Position numbers and translations under genes: made by a program. Below are positions 52,701 through 61,935 of a DNA stretch of 64,000 bases, one piece after another. The first letter of the stretch is position 1, and each line of letters starts with the position of its first letter. This DNA is from an uncultured Streptococcus sp. (lineage in GTDB: Bacteria; Bacillota; Bacilli; Lactobacillales; Streptococcaceae): NCBI RefSeq assembly GCF_901875575.1, contig NZ_CABFMF010000044.1, positions 18,051 to 82,050 of the forward strand. The letters run 5' to 3'. Under the pieces are notes generated by a model. The model did not search any database, was not told the origin of the DNA, and was given only the letters and a program-made list of their open reading frames with translations.

Positions 52701-55613
52701 ATAAGCTTTCTTAATGTTACCTTTCCAAACTTCACCGGCGATACCAGCCATACCCCAAGGTCTATCACCAACACCAGTAAGTTTCCCGATAAAGGCAACA
52801 TTTGTCAGTTGTCCACCAATATCTACCTTATTAGTGATACCAGAGATTCCATCTTTACCAAGAATGCTACCAGTAACTTTAACGTTCTCAACAGTAGCAT
52901 TTTTAACAGATCTAGCAAGGGCAGAAATGTTTTCAATCCAAGGCATATTGATGTTAACGTTAGCTAAGTTAATATTTTTAACTGAACCACCTTCGATATT
53001 ACCAAATAGTTGACGTGCCATGTTGTGGATTGAATATTGTTTACCATCAACACTTGTTAAGTGACCGCTAAATTTACCAGGTACATATTCCTTATTTGGA
53101 GTTGGTACGTTAGTTGCATTAAGGTCTGCACCAAGTTTAAAGGTACCACTTGGGTTAGCTTTCATAGCTGTTACCAAGTCATTAAAACTATAGTAAACAT
53201 CACCTTCGTGTGCCTTTTGTTTTTCGATATAATGAATATATTCTTTACTTAGTGTATCATCAGCTCTACGCTGAACTAAGTCTGGAGCTTTCGCTACCAC
53301 TTTGTACAATGTTTTTCCATCTACAACTACTTCCTCAACAGAACTTACCGCAAGTCTTGTCACTTTATTATCGTGAGTTGTCACACGTAAATATAATGGA
53401 GAAACATTTGTCGGTTTTTCAGATAATAAGCTCTTATCAGTTTCGTTACCCGCATCATCTACACTCATTAAACTTGTTTCTTTAATGTTTTTGATTTCAA
53501 CTTTTTTAAGGTCTAACTGAATTTGTTTATCTTCTAATTTCTCAGTTTCTTCGCCTTCTCCACGATCATAAACCATTGTAGTAGATAGGGTGTAGCCTTG
53601 ATAATATTTCAATTTATCTAAAGTAGCGTTTAATTTATTTTCTTCTACCGTTACTTCTTTAACAAGTTGTCCATCTTTATCTTTTAATGCTAATTTGATG
53701 GATTTGATTTCTACTCCAGCTGGTTTAGTCAATGTATAACTAGCTGTAGCACTCTTCTTCAAGACATCTTTTTCAGTATTAGCCCATTGTAATGTTGGTT
53801 TTTCTAACCCTTTTGTACCTTGTTTAATAATTTTATCTTGAGGTTCTTGGATAACTTTTTCTACTACTGTAGGAGCATCATTTGTTTTTTCTCCACGAAT
53901 CGTTTTATAGGTCTTGGTAATTTGTTTCTTGCCGTTTTCACCTTGTTGAGCAACTTCTTCTGTCCCACGTTTTAAAGTGTCATCTTCTTGCGTTTTTGTT
54001 TTAAAAGGAATCTCTACTTCTTCAGTTTCATCTACTGTTCCTTCAACTGGTTTCGTACCTTTTGTAACGACTTTAGAAACAGGTGGTGTTTTCACTTCTG
54101 TAGTTGTAGCAAGGACTTCATTATTTTCAGCATCTTTTACAGTTGTTGTCTGTTGAACACCTTTAACACCTTCACGAGTTACAGTATCATCGCCTACATA
54201 TTTGGAAGAATCTAATACTTCTTCTGTATTGAATTCAACTTCACTCTCAGTCGTTTCCTCAGCGATTCTGTATTCTGGTACTGGTTGCACAAGAGCTTCA
54301 CCCTGCTTTTCGCCTTCTTGTACTTCTTGAACACCTTTTGCTTCATGATACTCTGGAAGTTCCGTTTGAGTTAAGGATTGACCTTTTTTGTCTTCCTCTT
54401 GAGTACCTTTTGCCTCTTGGTATTCTGGAAGAACTGGTTGTACTAATGCTTCGCCCTTTTTCTCGCCTTCATTTACTTCTTGAACACCTTTTGCTTCGTG
54501 ATATTCTGACAATTCTGGTTGAACTAAAGCTTGATTTTCTTTACCAGGATCTTGAGTACCCTTAGCAGCTTGGATGCTTGGTTCTACTTCTGGAGCTGGG
54601 CTTAATTCTACTGCTTTCTTAGTTCCTACTGCAACAACTTGAGAAACAGGATTTTGAACCACTTGGTCTTCAACAACTTCTCTAACCTCTTGACCATTGA
54701 CCATCGATACTTTCGTTACAAGGCGGCGCTGACCATTTACTCCAGCTGTAACAATACGAGTCTGTCCTTCTGCTAGATTAGCATCTGGGCTTGTGACTGT
54801 TTCAAAAGGAATCTCCACCAAACCCTCTTCCTGTCTAGTCTGAGGCTTCTCAGAAACTGGTTTTTCTTCAACAGCAGGAACAACTGGAGTCTCTTTTTCG
54901 ACGACAGTTTCTGGTGCAACAGCAGGTCTTTCTTGAACGACTTCTGTTTTCTCGATTTCTTTTGAACTTTGCTTTTCTAATGACAACTGAGGTTTCTCAG
55001 AAACTGGACTTGATGAATGGAGTTCCGCTTCCTTGAAGTATCCAATATACTCATAACCATCAATATGGATAACACCCTTTGCTAATCCTTCATGGGTAGA
55101 TGCTGAAATTGTTTGATTATAAGAAAGGAGTTCTCTATTTTCAAATGCAAATGTGGTAAAAGGAACAAAGTTACTAGCACCAATCGAACTAATTAATAAT
55201 ACACCCAGTACTTTACTACGGTGTTTTTTAGAAATTAATAGAACAGCCAAAGAAGCAGTAGCCAAGCCTAAACCAGCCAAGGCTAATTCTTTACTACCCG
55301 TATAAGGAAGTTCTTGGTTGCTACTAGCTTTCTTGCGATACACTGCATAGATAATATCATCATCTTGGAACTCTGCAGGAACCTCATGGTGAATCAAAGC
55401 TTTTTCAGAATCGGTCAATTCCTGCTCAGCTATATATCGATAATGGACAGTATTTGCTTGCCCCACTTCATTAGCCTGCACCTTGTCAACTGATAAAGTG
55501 CTAGCACCAAAAAGGAAGGCCCCGATAGCTACAGGACCTACTCCAACAGTTAACTTGCGAATGGAATATTTAGTAATTTTTTCAAGTTGTTCTTTTCTTC
55601 TTCTCATTTTCAC
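49761..55613 (-). CDS. zmpB: Zinc metalloprotease ZmpB (M26, IgA1-protease family)
   Basis: 1950 residues. YSIRKLTVG export signal at 16-24, an N-terminally placed sortase motif LPYTG (102-106) followed by a membrane helix, three G5 domains (about 290-365, 500-580, 580-660) separated by a Glu/Lys-rich repeat tract with copies of EYHEAKGVQE, a GLUG/beta-helix region (NPSGTFKLGADLNA onward), and the M26 catalytic domain with HETTH at 1620-1624 and the third ligand Glu1644. ZmpB-type proteases damage host tissue and cleave host proteins; IgA1 cleavage cannot be assumed. Its ATG overlaps the UPF0340 stop (ATGA). Confidence 0.95.
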   Translation of the reverse strand: MKMRRRKEQLEKITKYSIRKLTVGVGPVAIGAFLFGASTLSVDKVQANEVGQANTVHYRYIAEQELTDSEKALIHHEVPAEFQDDDIIYAVYRKKASSNQELPYTGSKELALAGLGLATASLAVLLISKKHRSKVLGVLLISSIGASNFVPFTTFAFENRELLSYNQTISASTHEGLAKGVIHIDGYEYIGYFKEAELHSSSPVSEKPQLSLEKQSSKEIEKTEVVQERPAVAPETVVEKETPVVPAVEEKPVSEKPQTRQEEGLVEIPFETVTSPDANLAEGQTRIVTAGVNGQRRLVTKVSMVNGQEVREVVEDQVVQNPVSQVVAVGTKKAVELSPAPEVEPSIQAAKGTQDPGKENQALVQPELSEYHEAKGVQEVNEGEKKGEALVQPVLPEYQEAKGTQEEDKKGQSLTQTELPEYHEAKGVQEVQEGEKQGEALVQPVPEYRIAEETTESEVEFNTEEVLDSSKYVGDDTVTREGVKGVQQTTTVKDAENNEVLATTTEVKTPPVSKVVTKGTKPVEGTVDETEEVEIPFKTKTQEDDTLKRGTEEVAQQGENGKKQITKTYKTIRGEKTNDAPTVVEKVIQEPQDKIIKQGTKGLEKPTLQWANTEKDVLKKSATASYTLTKPAGVEIKSIKLALKDKDGQLVKEVTVEENKLNATLDKLKYYQGYTLSTTMVYDRGEGEETEKLEDKQIQLDLKKVEIKNIKETSLMSVDDAGNETDKSLLSEKPTNVSPLYLRVTTHDNKVTRLAVSSVEEVVVDGKTLYKVVAKAPDLVQRRADDTLSKEYIHYIEKQKAHEGDVYYSFNDLVTAMKANPSGTFKLGADLNATNVPTPNKEYVPGKFSGHLTSVDGKQYSIHNMARQLFGNIEGGSVKNINLANVNINMPWIENISALARSVKNATVENVKVTGSILGKDGISGITNKVDIGGQLTNVAFIGKLTGVGDRPWGMAGIAGEVWKGNIKKAYVDADMVANKARAGGLVAVTDNGSDPNGIDKYASVRNAVTKGTIDIKNPVEVGGFISKNWTWGRVADTVSMMKVKNGEEFYGSRDIDTEDGYYTNDVLERNFVVKDISTGSRSYKRSRSNRIKEISLEEANKKIEAMGITADKFEIAPLVEDKLNQAKPKADTYKDTQDYNAERELAYRNIEKLQPFYNKEWIINQGNKIPAGSKLLTTEVLSVTGMKDGQFVTDLSDVDKIMIHYADGTKEEKAVSPKPTSNVEQVKEYGITDLGDVVYTPNMVVKDRTQLISDTKAKLDTITLESPEVRAITGNVGALYLEESFAEVKGNLDKLVKALVENEDHQLNGDEAAIKALLKKVEDNKAKIMMALTYLNRYYGIEYGDLNIKNMMMFKPDFYGKTPSVIDRLIRIGSQEKNLKGDRTQDAYREIIAGDTGKGDLRSFLDYNMRLFTNDTDLNDWFIHSAKNVYVVEPETTNPDFKNKRHRVFDGLNNNMHARMILPLLNLKKAHIFMISTYNTMAYSSFEKYGKNTEAEREAFKERINYVAKAQQTYLDFWSRLALPNVRDRLLKSQNMVPTPVWDNQAYAGIKDANRRGYGTDGKVATPIRELFGPTDRWHQINWNMGAMAKVYANPYEDEQVFFMVTNMLEDFGISAFTHETTHVNDRMAYLGGHRHRPGTDLEAYAQGMLQTPDKSTYNGEYGALGINMAYHRQNDGDQWYNPDPDKLQTREQIDHYMKNYNDALMMLDHLEADAVLPQLKGNTSRWFKKMDRQYRSGNAGHQFDKIRELTEDEKKVAINTIDDLITNNLMTKHGAPGDGTYNPTDFSSAYVNMNMMTGIYGGNTSQGAPGAASFKHNTFRMWGYFGYENGFVGYASSKYQDAANKENNKMLGDDFIIKKVSNNRFSTLEEWKKAYYQEVKAKADKGFTAIEIDGKQITNYAELKVLFDKAVEADLAGGGTAKTVELKSKVFKALLKNTDGFSGNLFKA

Positions 55614-56173
55614 GACTTTCTAATAGAATCTTGCGGATAATGCGCACGCGCACCTCCAATTAATTTTGGGCGACTAGCCAATGCTGTTACATGCGCATGC
55701 CCAATCTCTCTCAAAAGAGGACGAATCGGAACCTGTACATGCTTAATATGCATCCCAATAGCGGTATCTCCAATATCTAATCCAGCATGAGCCACAATAA
55801 ACTCCACTTCAACTGGATCCTTCATAAACTGAAAAGCTGCCAACTGACCAGCTCCTCCAGCATGAAGAGTAGGAAGGACACTAACAATTTCAAGACCAAA
55901 CTGCTCAGCTACTTGACGTTCAACAACAAGAGCCCGATTGACATGTTCACATCCTTGAACTGCCAGATGAATGCCTCTTTCTCCCAGGATATCCAAAATG
56001 GTCTTCACAATAATCTCACCGGTTTCTTGACTTGATCCCTTACCAATATGACTACCTAAGACCTCACTAGTAGACAAGCCCAAAACAAAAAGAGCTCCTT
56101 GCTTCAAATCAGCCTTGTCTATAACATCTAGCAATATCTGGCTTGTTTCCTTCTGAATCACATCTTTCTTCAT
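55610..56173 (-). CDS. UPF0340/YwlG family protein
   Basis: 187 residues of the TIGR01440/UPF0340 family: LGLSTSEVLGSHIGKGSS, QGCEHVNRALVVER, AHAGLDIGDTAIGMHIKHVQVP and RPKLIGGARAHYP. Function unproven. It is translationally coupled to zmpB by an ATGA overlap, although it is usually a housekeeping gene elsewhere. Confidence 0.88.
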   Translation of the reverse strand: MKKDVIQKETSQILLDVIDKADLKQGALFVLGLSTSEVLGSHIGKGSSQETGEIIVKTILDILGERGIHLAVQGCEHVNRALVVERQVAEQFGLEIVSVLPTLHAGGAGQLAAFQFMKDPVEVEFIVAHAGLDIGDTAIGMHIKHVQVPIRPLLREIGHAHVTALASRPKLIGGARAHYPQDSIRKS

Positions 56174-56261
56174 TTCCAGTACCTCTTTTGTCCTTATCTA
56201 TCATATCGTTTTTTCTCATTTTTAGCAAGATAGACAACCTAAAAACCTTACCCCAAACTGC

Positions 56262-56290
56262 ATAAAACTCCCAGAATTGACTGGGAGTTA
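56262..56290 (-). terminator. Terminator of the TCS genes
   Basis: Perfect 9-bp stem AACTCCCAG / CTGGGAGTT with a 6-nt loop. The U-run is short (UUUAUG), so efficiency may be modest. Confidence 0.65.
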
Positions 56291-57979
56291 GGTAATTTCT
56301 ATTCTATTTATGTATATTCCCACTTTCGTCCCTTTTTGAGGGGCGGAATCAATCTTCATCTGATAATGTTCTCCAAAATGAAGTTTGAGCCGTTGGTCAA
56401 CATTTTGAAGACCAACTCCCCCACGTTTGAGTTGACTTTGACTAGTATCGCCAGCAGCTTGGAAACCAACTCCATCATCCTCAATACAGATGATCAATCC
56501 TGAATCCTGTTTCTGGACAGAAAGTTTAATATGTCCCTGACCTTCCTTCTCCTTGATACCATGGTAAAGGGCATTTTCTACCAAGGGTTGTAAGACCAGC
56601 TTGGGCAAGACTAGCTTATCAAAGGCAGGATTTTCAGCAATTTCATAGTCCAGCTTATCTCCATAACGTTGTTTCTGGATAAAGAGATACTGGCGAACAT
56701 GATTGATTTCGTCAGATAGGCAAATTAAGTCTTTACCTTGATTGAGTGCCAAGCGGAAATAGGTCGCCAAGGACTTAGTCACCTGAACCACTCGCTGACT
56801 GTCCTGAAATTCAGCCATCCAGATGATGGTGTCCAAGGTGTTATAGAGGAAATGCGGATTAATCTGGCTTGATAGGGCTTGAAGTTGGTACTGACGGGTC
56901 CTTTCTTCCTGCCTGCGAATAGCTATCATCAACTGATCAATCTGATCCAACATAGCATTGAACTGGCGAGTCACCTCTCTCAGTTCATAAGCACCCGTTT
57001 CCTTAGCACGAAGATTTTGAGAACCAGAAGCAATTTCCAGCATGGTTTCTCTCAAATCTTTCAAAGGAGCAATCCAGCGCTTGAGACTGAACCACACCAA
57101 GCAGAGACAGGCAAGAAGAGATGTGACACTGGCCCCAAGCAAGGTCAACATGAGTTGACTCCGAACCTGGTCTAACTTCTCCAACGAAGACACACCAAGC
57201 ACCGTCCAATCAGTTCCTGCTATCTTTTCCTGACTGACATAGGATTGGTGGTCTGTGGTATAACCATGCCCTGTCTCGATGTAGGGTTTCATGGCTTCCA
57301 TCTCGCTAGCTGAGCTATAGACTGTGTGTTTAGGATGGTAAACAAATTCATGGTTTTCATTGATGATAAAGGCAAAGCCCTGCTGCCCCAACTGGAGTTG
57401 GTTAAGATAAGCTTCCAGAGTTTCATAAGAAATATCCAAGCGAAGCACACCAAGATTGCCCCCCTTGGCATCAAGAAGTTCTTGAGTGATAGAAATAACC
57501 CACTGACTATCCGACTTACGAGCTGGTGTCAAAAGGGGCATGGCTCCCTGATGAATGGCCTTTTGGTACCAATCCTCAGCCATCATATCTGAGGAAGTTT
57601 TCATCTGTACACTATCATCTGTAGAAATGACTTGACCGGACTTGGTCACCAGCACAACAGTTTTCAAGTCCTGGTCTGCCTTTAAAACGGTCAAAAATAA
57701 ATCTCGGATTCCTTTGACCTTTTCTGGACTGGGATTCTCAGCATAGGATAAGACATCAGTCTGCTGGGTCAAACTAGTCGAGGTGGTTTCTAATTTTTTG
57801 ATATAAGACTGGATAAAGTGGCTAGTTTGGCTGATAGTTGTCTGGCTATTGACCTCAATGCTAGTCTCAATGGCTGATGAACTAGATTGATAGTAGAAAG
57901 TCCCAACCAGAGCTAGGAGAATGAGAAAGACCAGAAAGATGGAAATAACCATTCTTACTAGGAGAGAAGAACGCTTCAT
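56288..57979 (-). CDS. zmpS: Sensor histidine kinase of the zmp-linked two-component system
   Basis: 563 residues: transmembrane helix about 9-28, extracellular Cache-type sensor to about 275, second helix about 279-300, HAMP, LytS/YesM-type His_kinase domain with phospho-His in INPHFLYNTLDTI, and a HATPase with LQPLVENALYHGI, EDDGVGF and GGVGLQNVDQRL. It pairs with the AraC-type regulator (TCS09 in pneumococcus), which is linked to carbohydrate response and virulence. It overlaps the regulator gene by 4 nt. Confidence 0.9.
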   Translation of the reverse strand: MKRSSLLVRMVISIFLVFLILLALVGTFYYQSSSSAIETSIEVNSQTTISQTSHFIQSYIKKLETTSTSLTQQTDVLSYAENPSPEKVKGIRDLFLTVLKADQDLKTVVLVTKSGQVISTDDSVQMKTSSDMMAEDWYQKAIHQGAMPLLTPARKSDSQWVISITQELLDAKGGNLGVLRLDISYETLEAYLNQLQLGQQGFAFIINENHEFVYHPKHTVYSSASEMEAMKPYIETGHGYTTDHQSYVSQEKIAGTDWTVLGVSSLEKLDQVRSQLMLTLLGASVTSLLACLCLVWFSLKRWIAPLKDLRETMLEIASGSQNLRAKETGAYELREVTRQFNAMLDQIDQLMIAIRRQEERTRQYQLQALSSQINPHFLYNTLDTIIWMAEFQDSQRVVQVTKSLATYFRLALNQGKDLICLSDEINHVRQYLFIQKQRYGDKLDYEIAENPAFDKLVLPKLVLQPLVENALYHGIKEKEGQGHIKLSVQKQDSGLIICIEDDGVGFQAAGDTSQSQLKRGGVGLQNVDQRLKLHFGEHYQMKIDSAPQKGTKVGIYINRIEIT

Positions 57980-58713
57980 CGACCTTCCCCCTTCTTAAAC
58001 TGACGAGGTGTCACACCTGCAATCTGTTTAAAACGTTGGGTAAAGTAGTTCATATCTTCAAAGCCAACCTTTTCAGCAATTTCATAAATCTTCAGATCTG
58101 TAGTTAAAAGCAAGAGCTTGGCTTGTTTGACACGTTCTCTCACCAGATAATCCTGAAAAGGCAGGCCCAACTCTTTCTTAATCAAGGAGCTCAGATAAGT
58201 CGGGCTAAAGCCCAAGTCACTGGCCAAGCTCTTTAAACTAAATTGGCTATCGGATAGATGAGACTGGATTTTCTGAGCCATAGTTCCTTCAAACTTATCA
58301 GTCAATAAATCTTGTAACTGCTCTTCTTTCTCTTCCTTATCCAACTTTTGCTTGATTTTCCCCAACATTTCCTCAATGTCCTGACGAGAAAAGGGCTTGA
58401 GCAGGTAGTCGTCTACACCGAGTTTGACAGCAGACAAGGCATAATCAAAATCATCGTAGCCTGTCAAAAAAACTAGATGAACCTGAGGATAGGTTTCTCG
58501 GACCAGACTGGCCAACTGGATGCCATTTAGCTGAGGCATATTGATATCGGTTAAAACGATATCTGGCACCTGCTTTTGTATCAATTCCCAAGCCTGCCTT
58601 CCATTTTCAGCCTGACCGATGATTTCCATATCGTAGGCTGCTACATTGACCAGTTTGGTCAAGCCTTGTCTTACCAGATATTCATCTTCTACGATTAAGA
58701 TTGTGTAGGTCAT
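57976..58713 (-). CDS. zmpR: AraC-type response regulator of the zmp-linked two-component system
   Basis: 245 residues: YesN-like receiver (VEDEYLVRQGL, DIVLTDINMPQLNG, LLKPFS) and an AraC DNA-binding domain with GFSPTYLSSLIKKELG and GFEDMNYFTQRFKQIAGVTPRQF. It is the partner of the LytS/YesM-type kinase downstream. Likely autoregulated: an extended -10 TGCTATACT lies upstream of the ATG. The symbol rests on locus position. Confidence 0.9.
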   Translation of the reverse strand: MTYTILIVEDEYLVRQGLTKLVNVAAYDMEIIGQAENGRQAWELIQKQVPDIVLTDINMPQLNGIQLASLVRETYPQVHLVFLTGYDDFDYALSAVKLGVDDYLLKPFSRQDIEEMLGKIKQKLDKEEKEEQLQDLLTDKFEGTMAQKIQSHLSDSQFSLKSLASDLGFSPTYLSSLIKKELGLPFQDYLVRERVKQAKLLLLTTDLKIYEIAEKVGFEDMNYFTQRFKQIAGVTPRQFKKGEGR

Positions 58714-58783
58714 GCTCTACTCCTTTGTCACTTACTAGTATCAGTATAGCAAAATTCTTCTCTAACTGCTTAGGAAAGCCCTC

Positions 58784-59896
58784 TTACTCAACATAATCTA
58801 GTAAATAAGCGTAGCCTTTTTCTGCCATTTGGTCTTTGGGAATAAAGCGGATAGAGAGACTATTGATACAGTAGCGCAAGCCACCCTTGTCCTGTGGTCC
58901 ATCCGTAAAGACATGGCCAAGGTGAGAATCTCCAACTCGGCTTCTCACTTCCATGCGTGTCATATTGTAAGACTTATCTTCCTTGTAGGTAGCAACATCT
59001 GGACTGATGGGTTGGGTAAAACTAGGCCAACCGCAACCAGACTCAAACTTATCCTTTGATGAAAAGAGAGGTTCACCAGTTGCTACGTCTACATAGATGC
59101 CCGATTCAAATTTATCCCAGTAGCGGTTTGAAAAAGCTCGTTCTGTTTGATTTTTCTGGGTGACTGCATACTCCTCAGGTGACAGGGTCTTTTTCAATTC
59201 TTCATCGCTTGGTTTGGGATATTTGCTGGCATCGATGACGGGATAGGCCGCCTGATTAACATTGATATGACAGTAGCCATTTGGATTTTTCTTGAGGTAG
59301 TCTTGGTGATAGTCCTCAGCCACCACAAAATTCTTCAAAGCCTCCTTTTCAACTGCTAAAGGTTGGTCGTATTTCTTAGCTACCTCATCAAAGACTTGGT
59401 TAATCACCTCTAAATCCTTGTCATCTGTGTAATAAACACCAGTACGGTACTGGGTCCCCACATCATTTCCTTGTTTATTTTTGCTGGTTGGATTGATAAT
59501 GCGGAAGTAATGAAGCAGGATTTCCTTGAGGGAAATTTGATTAGCATCGTAAGTGACATGGACGGTTTCCGCATGCCCTGTTTGGTTAATCAATTCGTAC
59601 TTGGTTGTTTCCCCTCTACCATTTGCATAGCCTGAAACGGCATCCGTCACCCCGGGAACGCGTGAGAAGTATTCCTCCACTCCCCAGAAACATCCCCCAG
59701 CTAGATAAATTTCGTGCAAGTCTGCATCTTTACTCACTTCTGTTTTTTTCACTATTTTTCCTCCTTGGCTAACTGCCGCTTTCTCAATTTGCGAGCTATC
59801 CGTACGCCCTGCATTTCGCATCAATAGAAAATAGAAACCAGTTATGGCTAGGAAAAAGATCCCTGCCAAGACAAACAATTTTACTTTATCATTCAT
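58784..59896 (-). CDS. msrAB2: Methionine sulfoxide reductase MsrA/MsrB fusion
   Basis: 370 residues: a signal anchor helix (about 7-26), MsrA domain with GGCFWGVEEYF, DVGTQYRTGVYY, and MsrB domain with FESGCGWPSFTQPI and catalytic RYCINSLSI. Extracellular form that repairs oxidised methionine in surface proteins. Electrons come from the adjacent thioredoxin-like Etrx2 via CcdA2. Third gene of the ccdA2-etrx2-msrAB2 operon (gap 9 nt). Confidence 0.95.
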   Translation of the reverse strand: MNDKVKLFVLAGIFFLAITGFYFLLMRNAGRTDSSQIEKAAVSQGGKIVKKTEVSKDADLHEIYLAGGCFWGVEEYFSRVPGVTDAVSGYANGRGETTKYELINQTGHAETVHVTYDANQISLKEILLHYFRIINPTSKNKQGNDVGTQYRTGVYYTDDKDLEVINQVFDEVAKKYDQPLAVEKEALKNFVVAEDYHQDYLKKNPNGYCHINVNQAAYPVIDASKYPKPSDEELKKTLSPEEYAVTQKNQTERAFSNRYWDKFESGIYVDVATGEPLFSSKDKFESGCGWPSFTQPISPDVATYKEDKSYNMTRMEVRSRVGDSHLGHVFTDGPQDKGGLRYCINSLSIRFIPKDQMAEKGYAYLLDYVE

Positions 59897-59905
59897 GACC
59901 TTTCT

Positions 59906-60469
59906 CTACTCCATTTCTTTCAATGTCTTTAAAATCATATCCTTATCCATAAAACCTGGTTGCGTTTTGACCAGCTTGCCTTCCTTGTCTATAAAAGCTT
60001 GAGTTGGGTAAGAACGGACACCATAACTTTCCAAAAGTTTGCCTGACGGGTCAATTAGAACTGGGAAATGTTTATAATCCAAGCCCTTGTACCAGTTCTT
60101 AAAGTCCGCTTCTGCTTGTTCCCCCTTGTGTCCAGGAGAGACCACTGTCAAGACCACATAATCATCACCAGCACCCTTAGCAATTTCATCGGTATCTGGA
60201 AGACTGGCTAGACAGATGGAACACCAAGAAGCCCAGAATTTGAGATAGACTTTCTTTCCCTTGTAATCAGACAAGCGGTAAGTCTTGCCATCTACTCCCG
60301 TCAGTTCAAAATCAGCAACCGCCTGACCTTTAGTCGAAGTTTGCGCACTGACTTGTTCTGTTTTTGTTTGCTCCTTCATAGTAGATTGGTCTGACATGTT
60401 TTTAGCCGAACAGGCTGCCAAGCAACAGATTGAGCCTACTCCAAGGAGACATGTTTGCCATTTTTTCAT
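59906..60469 (-). CDS. etrx2: Thioredoxin-like lipoprotein Etrx2 (TlpA/ResA)
   Basis: 187 residues from the ATG at 60469 (AGAGG eight bases upstream; an earlier in-frame start has no support). Lipoprotein signal with LAAC lipobox, then a TlpA domain with WASWCSICLASLPD (CSIC redox motif) and YPTQAFIDKEG cis-Pro. It passes electrons from CcdA2 to MsrAB2 outside the membrane. Confidence 0.93.
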   Translation of the reverse strand: MKKWQTCLLGVGSICCLAACSAKNMSDQSTMKEQTKTEQVSAQTSTKGQAVADFELTGVDGKTYRLSDYKGKKVYLKFWASWCSICLASLPDTDEIAKGAGDDYVVLTVVSPGHKGEQAEADFKNWYKGLDYKHFPVLIDPSGKLLESYGVRSYPTQAFIDKEGKLVKTQPGFMDKDMILKTLKEME

Positions 60470-60482
60470 TTCTTCTTCCTCT

Positions 60483-61193
60483 CTATTCAAATAATCTTGT
60501 CAAAATAGAAGCATTTCCCAAAAGCACCAAGATTCCCATCACGATAATGAGCAAACCACCCACTTTTTTGAGGGTTTCGAGATAAGGATGGAGTTTTCGG
60601 AAATGTTTCAAAACATAGCTGGAGGCAAGAGCTAGAACCAAAAATGGTAGCGCTAGACCCAGCGTATAGATCAACATGAGACCAGCTCCCTGCCAAGCAC
60701 CTGAACCACCTGAAGCCGCCAAGGCCAAAACAGAGCCAAGAACAGGCCCCACACATGGTGTCCAAGCAAAACTAAAGGTCAACCCCAGTAAAAATGCCTG
60801 GCTATAACCCTTACCCTTTTGCCCTTGTTTCTTTAATTGTAGCCTTCTTTCCTTGTAGAGTCCCTGAAAATGTAAGACTTCCATCTGATGCAAGCCCAAG
60901 AAAATGATAACCGCACCTATCACATACTGAAACCAAGAGGCATACAGCAAATCGCCTAAAAAACCAGCTCCATAGCCCAGTATGATAAAGATAAAGGAAA
61001 TCCCCGCTATAAAGATCAGAGTTCGCAATAAACTAACAACTGAGATTGAAAATTTGCCACTAGAAACCTGAGCACCATCTTTATCATCCAACAAGACCCC
61101 TGCATAGACCGGTAACAAGGGTAAAATACAAGGAGAAAAGAAGGAAAGAATTCCAGCAAGAAAAACACTGATAAAAAAGATAATCATATCCAT
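60483..61193 (-). CDS. ccdA2: Cytochrome c-type biogenesis/thiol transporter CcdA2
   Basis: 236 residues with six membrane helices and the two redox cysteines in SPCILPLLPVY and TPCVGPVLGS. It moves reducing equivalents from cytosolic thioredoxin to Etrx2. First gene of the three-gene operon; an -10 GGCTATAAT lies about 25-35 nt ahead of its start region. Confidence 0.93.
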   Translation of the reverse strand: MDMIIFFISVFLAGILSFFSPCILPLLPVYAGVLLDDKDGAQVSSGKFSISVVSLLRTLIFIAGISFIFIILGYGAGFLGDLLYASWFQYVIGAVIIFLGLHQMEVLHFQGLYKERRLQLKKQGQKGKGYSQAFLLGLTFSFAWTPCVGPVLGSVLALAASGGSGAWQGAGLMLIYTLGLALPFLVLALASSYVLKHFRKLHPYLETLKKVGGLLIIVMGILVLLGNASILTRLFE

Positions 61194-61426
61194 TGCCTTC
61201 CTCCATTCTTTGATTTGATAGGACTATTATAGCCCTAAAACTCCAGAAAAAACAGGGATAATGATAGGAAAAAATAGGAATTTAATCAGCTTATACTTCA
61301 AAAAATCAAAAGAAGCATGAATACAAAAGGTAAGCTATCTTACTGTTTCAGAGCTCACATCTAGCATAACTAAAAACAGATTCTTCCATCTATCACGGAA
61401 AAATCTGTCATTAACTTACTGATTTA
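61194..61426. other. Intergenic region, no gene seen
   Basis: Between ccdA2 and the repeats of the Rpn gene. Contains the ccdA2 promoter area and, at about 61373-61407, an imperfect inverted repeat ACAGATT..TTC / GGAAAAATCTGT. No reading frame with a ribosome site. Confidence 0.4.
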
Positions 61427-61523
61427 GAAAAACTCCAACCACGGCTTGCGAACTTTATGTTTGCTAGTTTCTCTGTATTTTTTAGTTCCAAGAATGCCAT
61501 CTTGACTAGTATTGGTGATGGTC
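61427..61523 (-). repeat. Third, partial copy of the Rpn 3' repeat
   Basis: Matches the start of the 412-bp unit (AACTCCAACCACGG, then TTTAGTTCCAAGAATGCC) but diverges before it and ends at the junction sequence shared with the second copy. It lies outside any usable frame. Confidence 0.7.
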
Positions 61524-61935
61524 TTACAACAGCGCCTCAAACTCAGCGACGGTCATTCCCAATTGTTGGCTGGCAACCTCAGATGTCAAAAGGCCTTGAC
61601 GTACTAGATTTACTAAGCCTACTTTTAATCCCTCTTCAATGCCTTCCGCTCGTCCACGCTCCAACCCTTTTTCTTCGGCTTGTTCCAAGGCATAGTCCTG
61701 TGCTAACAAGGCTTGTTCTTCGCGCATACGTAGTTGACTAAACATTTTCCTATCCTCCTCGGACCAGCTCTTGTAGTCCAGCAGTTGGTCTGCTTGGCTA
61801 ATGGCTCGCTCGGGTTCTTGGGTGAAGGGTTTGTTCCCGAAAAACTCCAACCACGGTTTGCGAACCTCGTCTTTGCTGGTTTCTCTGTATTTTTTAGTTC
61901 CAAGAATGCCATCTTGACTAGTATTGGTGATGGTC
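61524..61935 (-). pseudogene. Tandem duplicate of the Rpn gene 3' end
   Basis: Repeats the last ~137 codons of the Rpn-like gene with high identity, beginning about 20 bp after that gene's stop (GGCATTCTTGGAAC). One A is missing from a poly-A run near its start (TTTTTTAG versus TTTTTTAAG), shifting frame, and it lacks 24 nt of the RAEGIEQG repeat. A 142-codon frame that starts in the parent's tail and re-enters the correct frame is open but has no promoter or ribosome site; best seen as debris. Confidence 0.75.
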
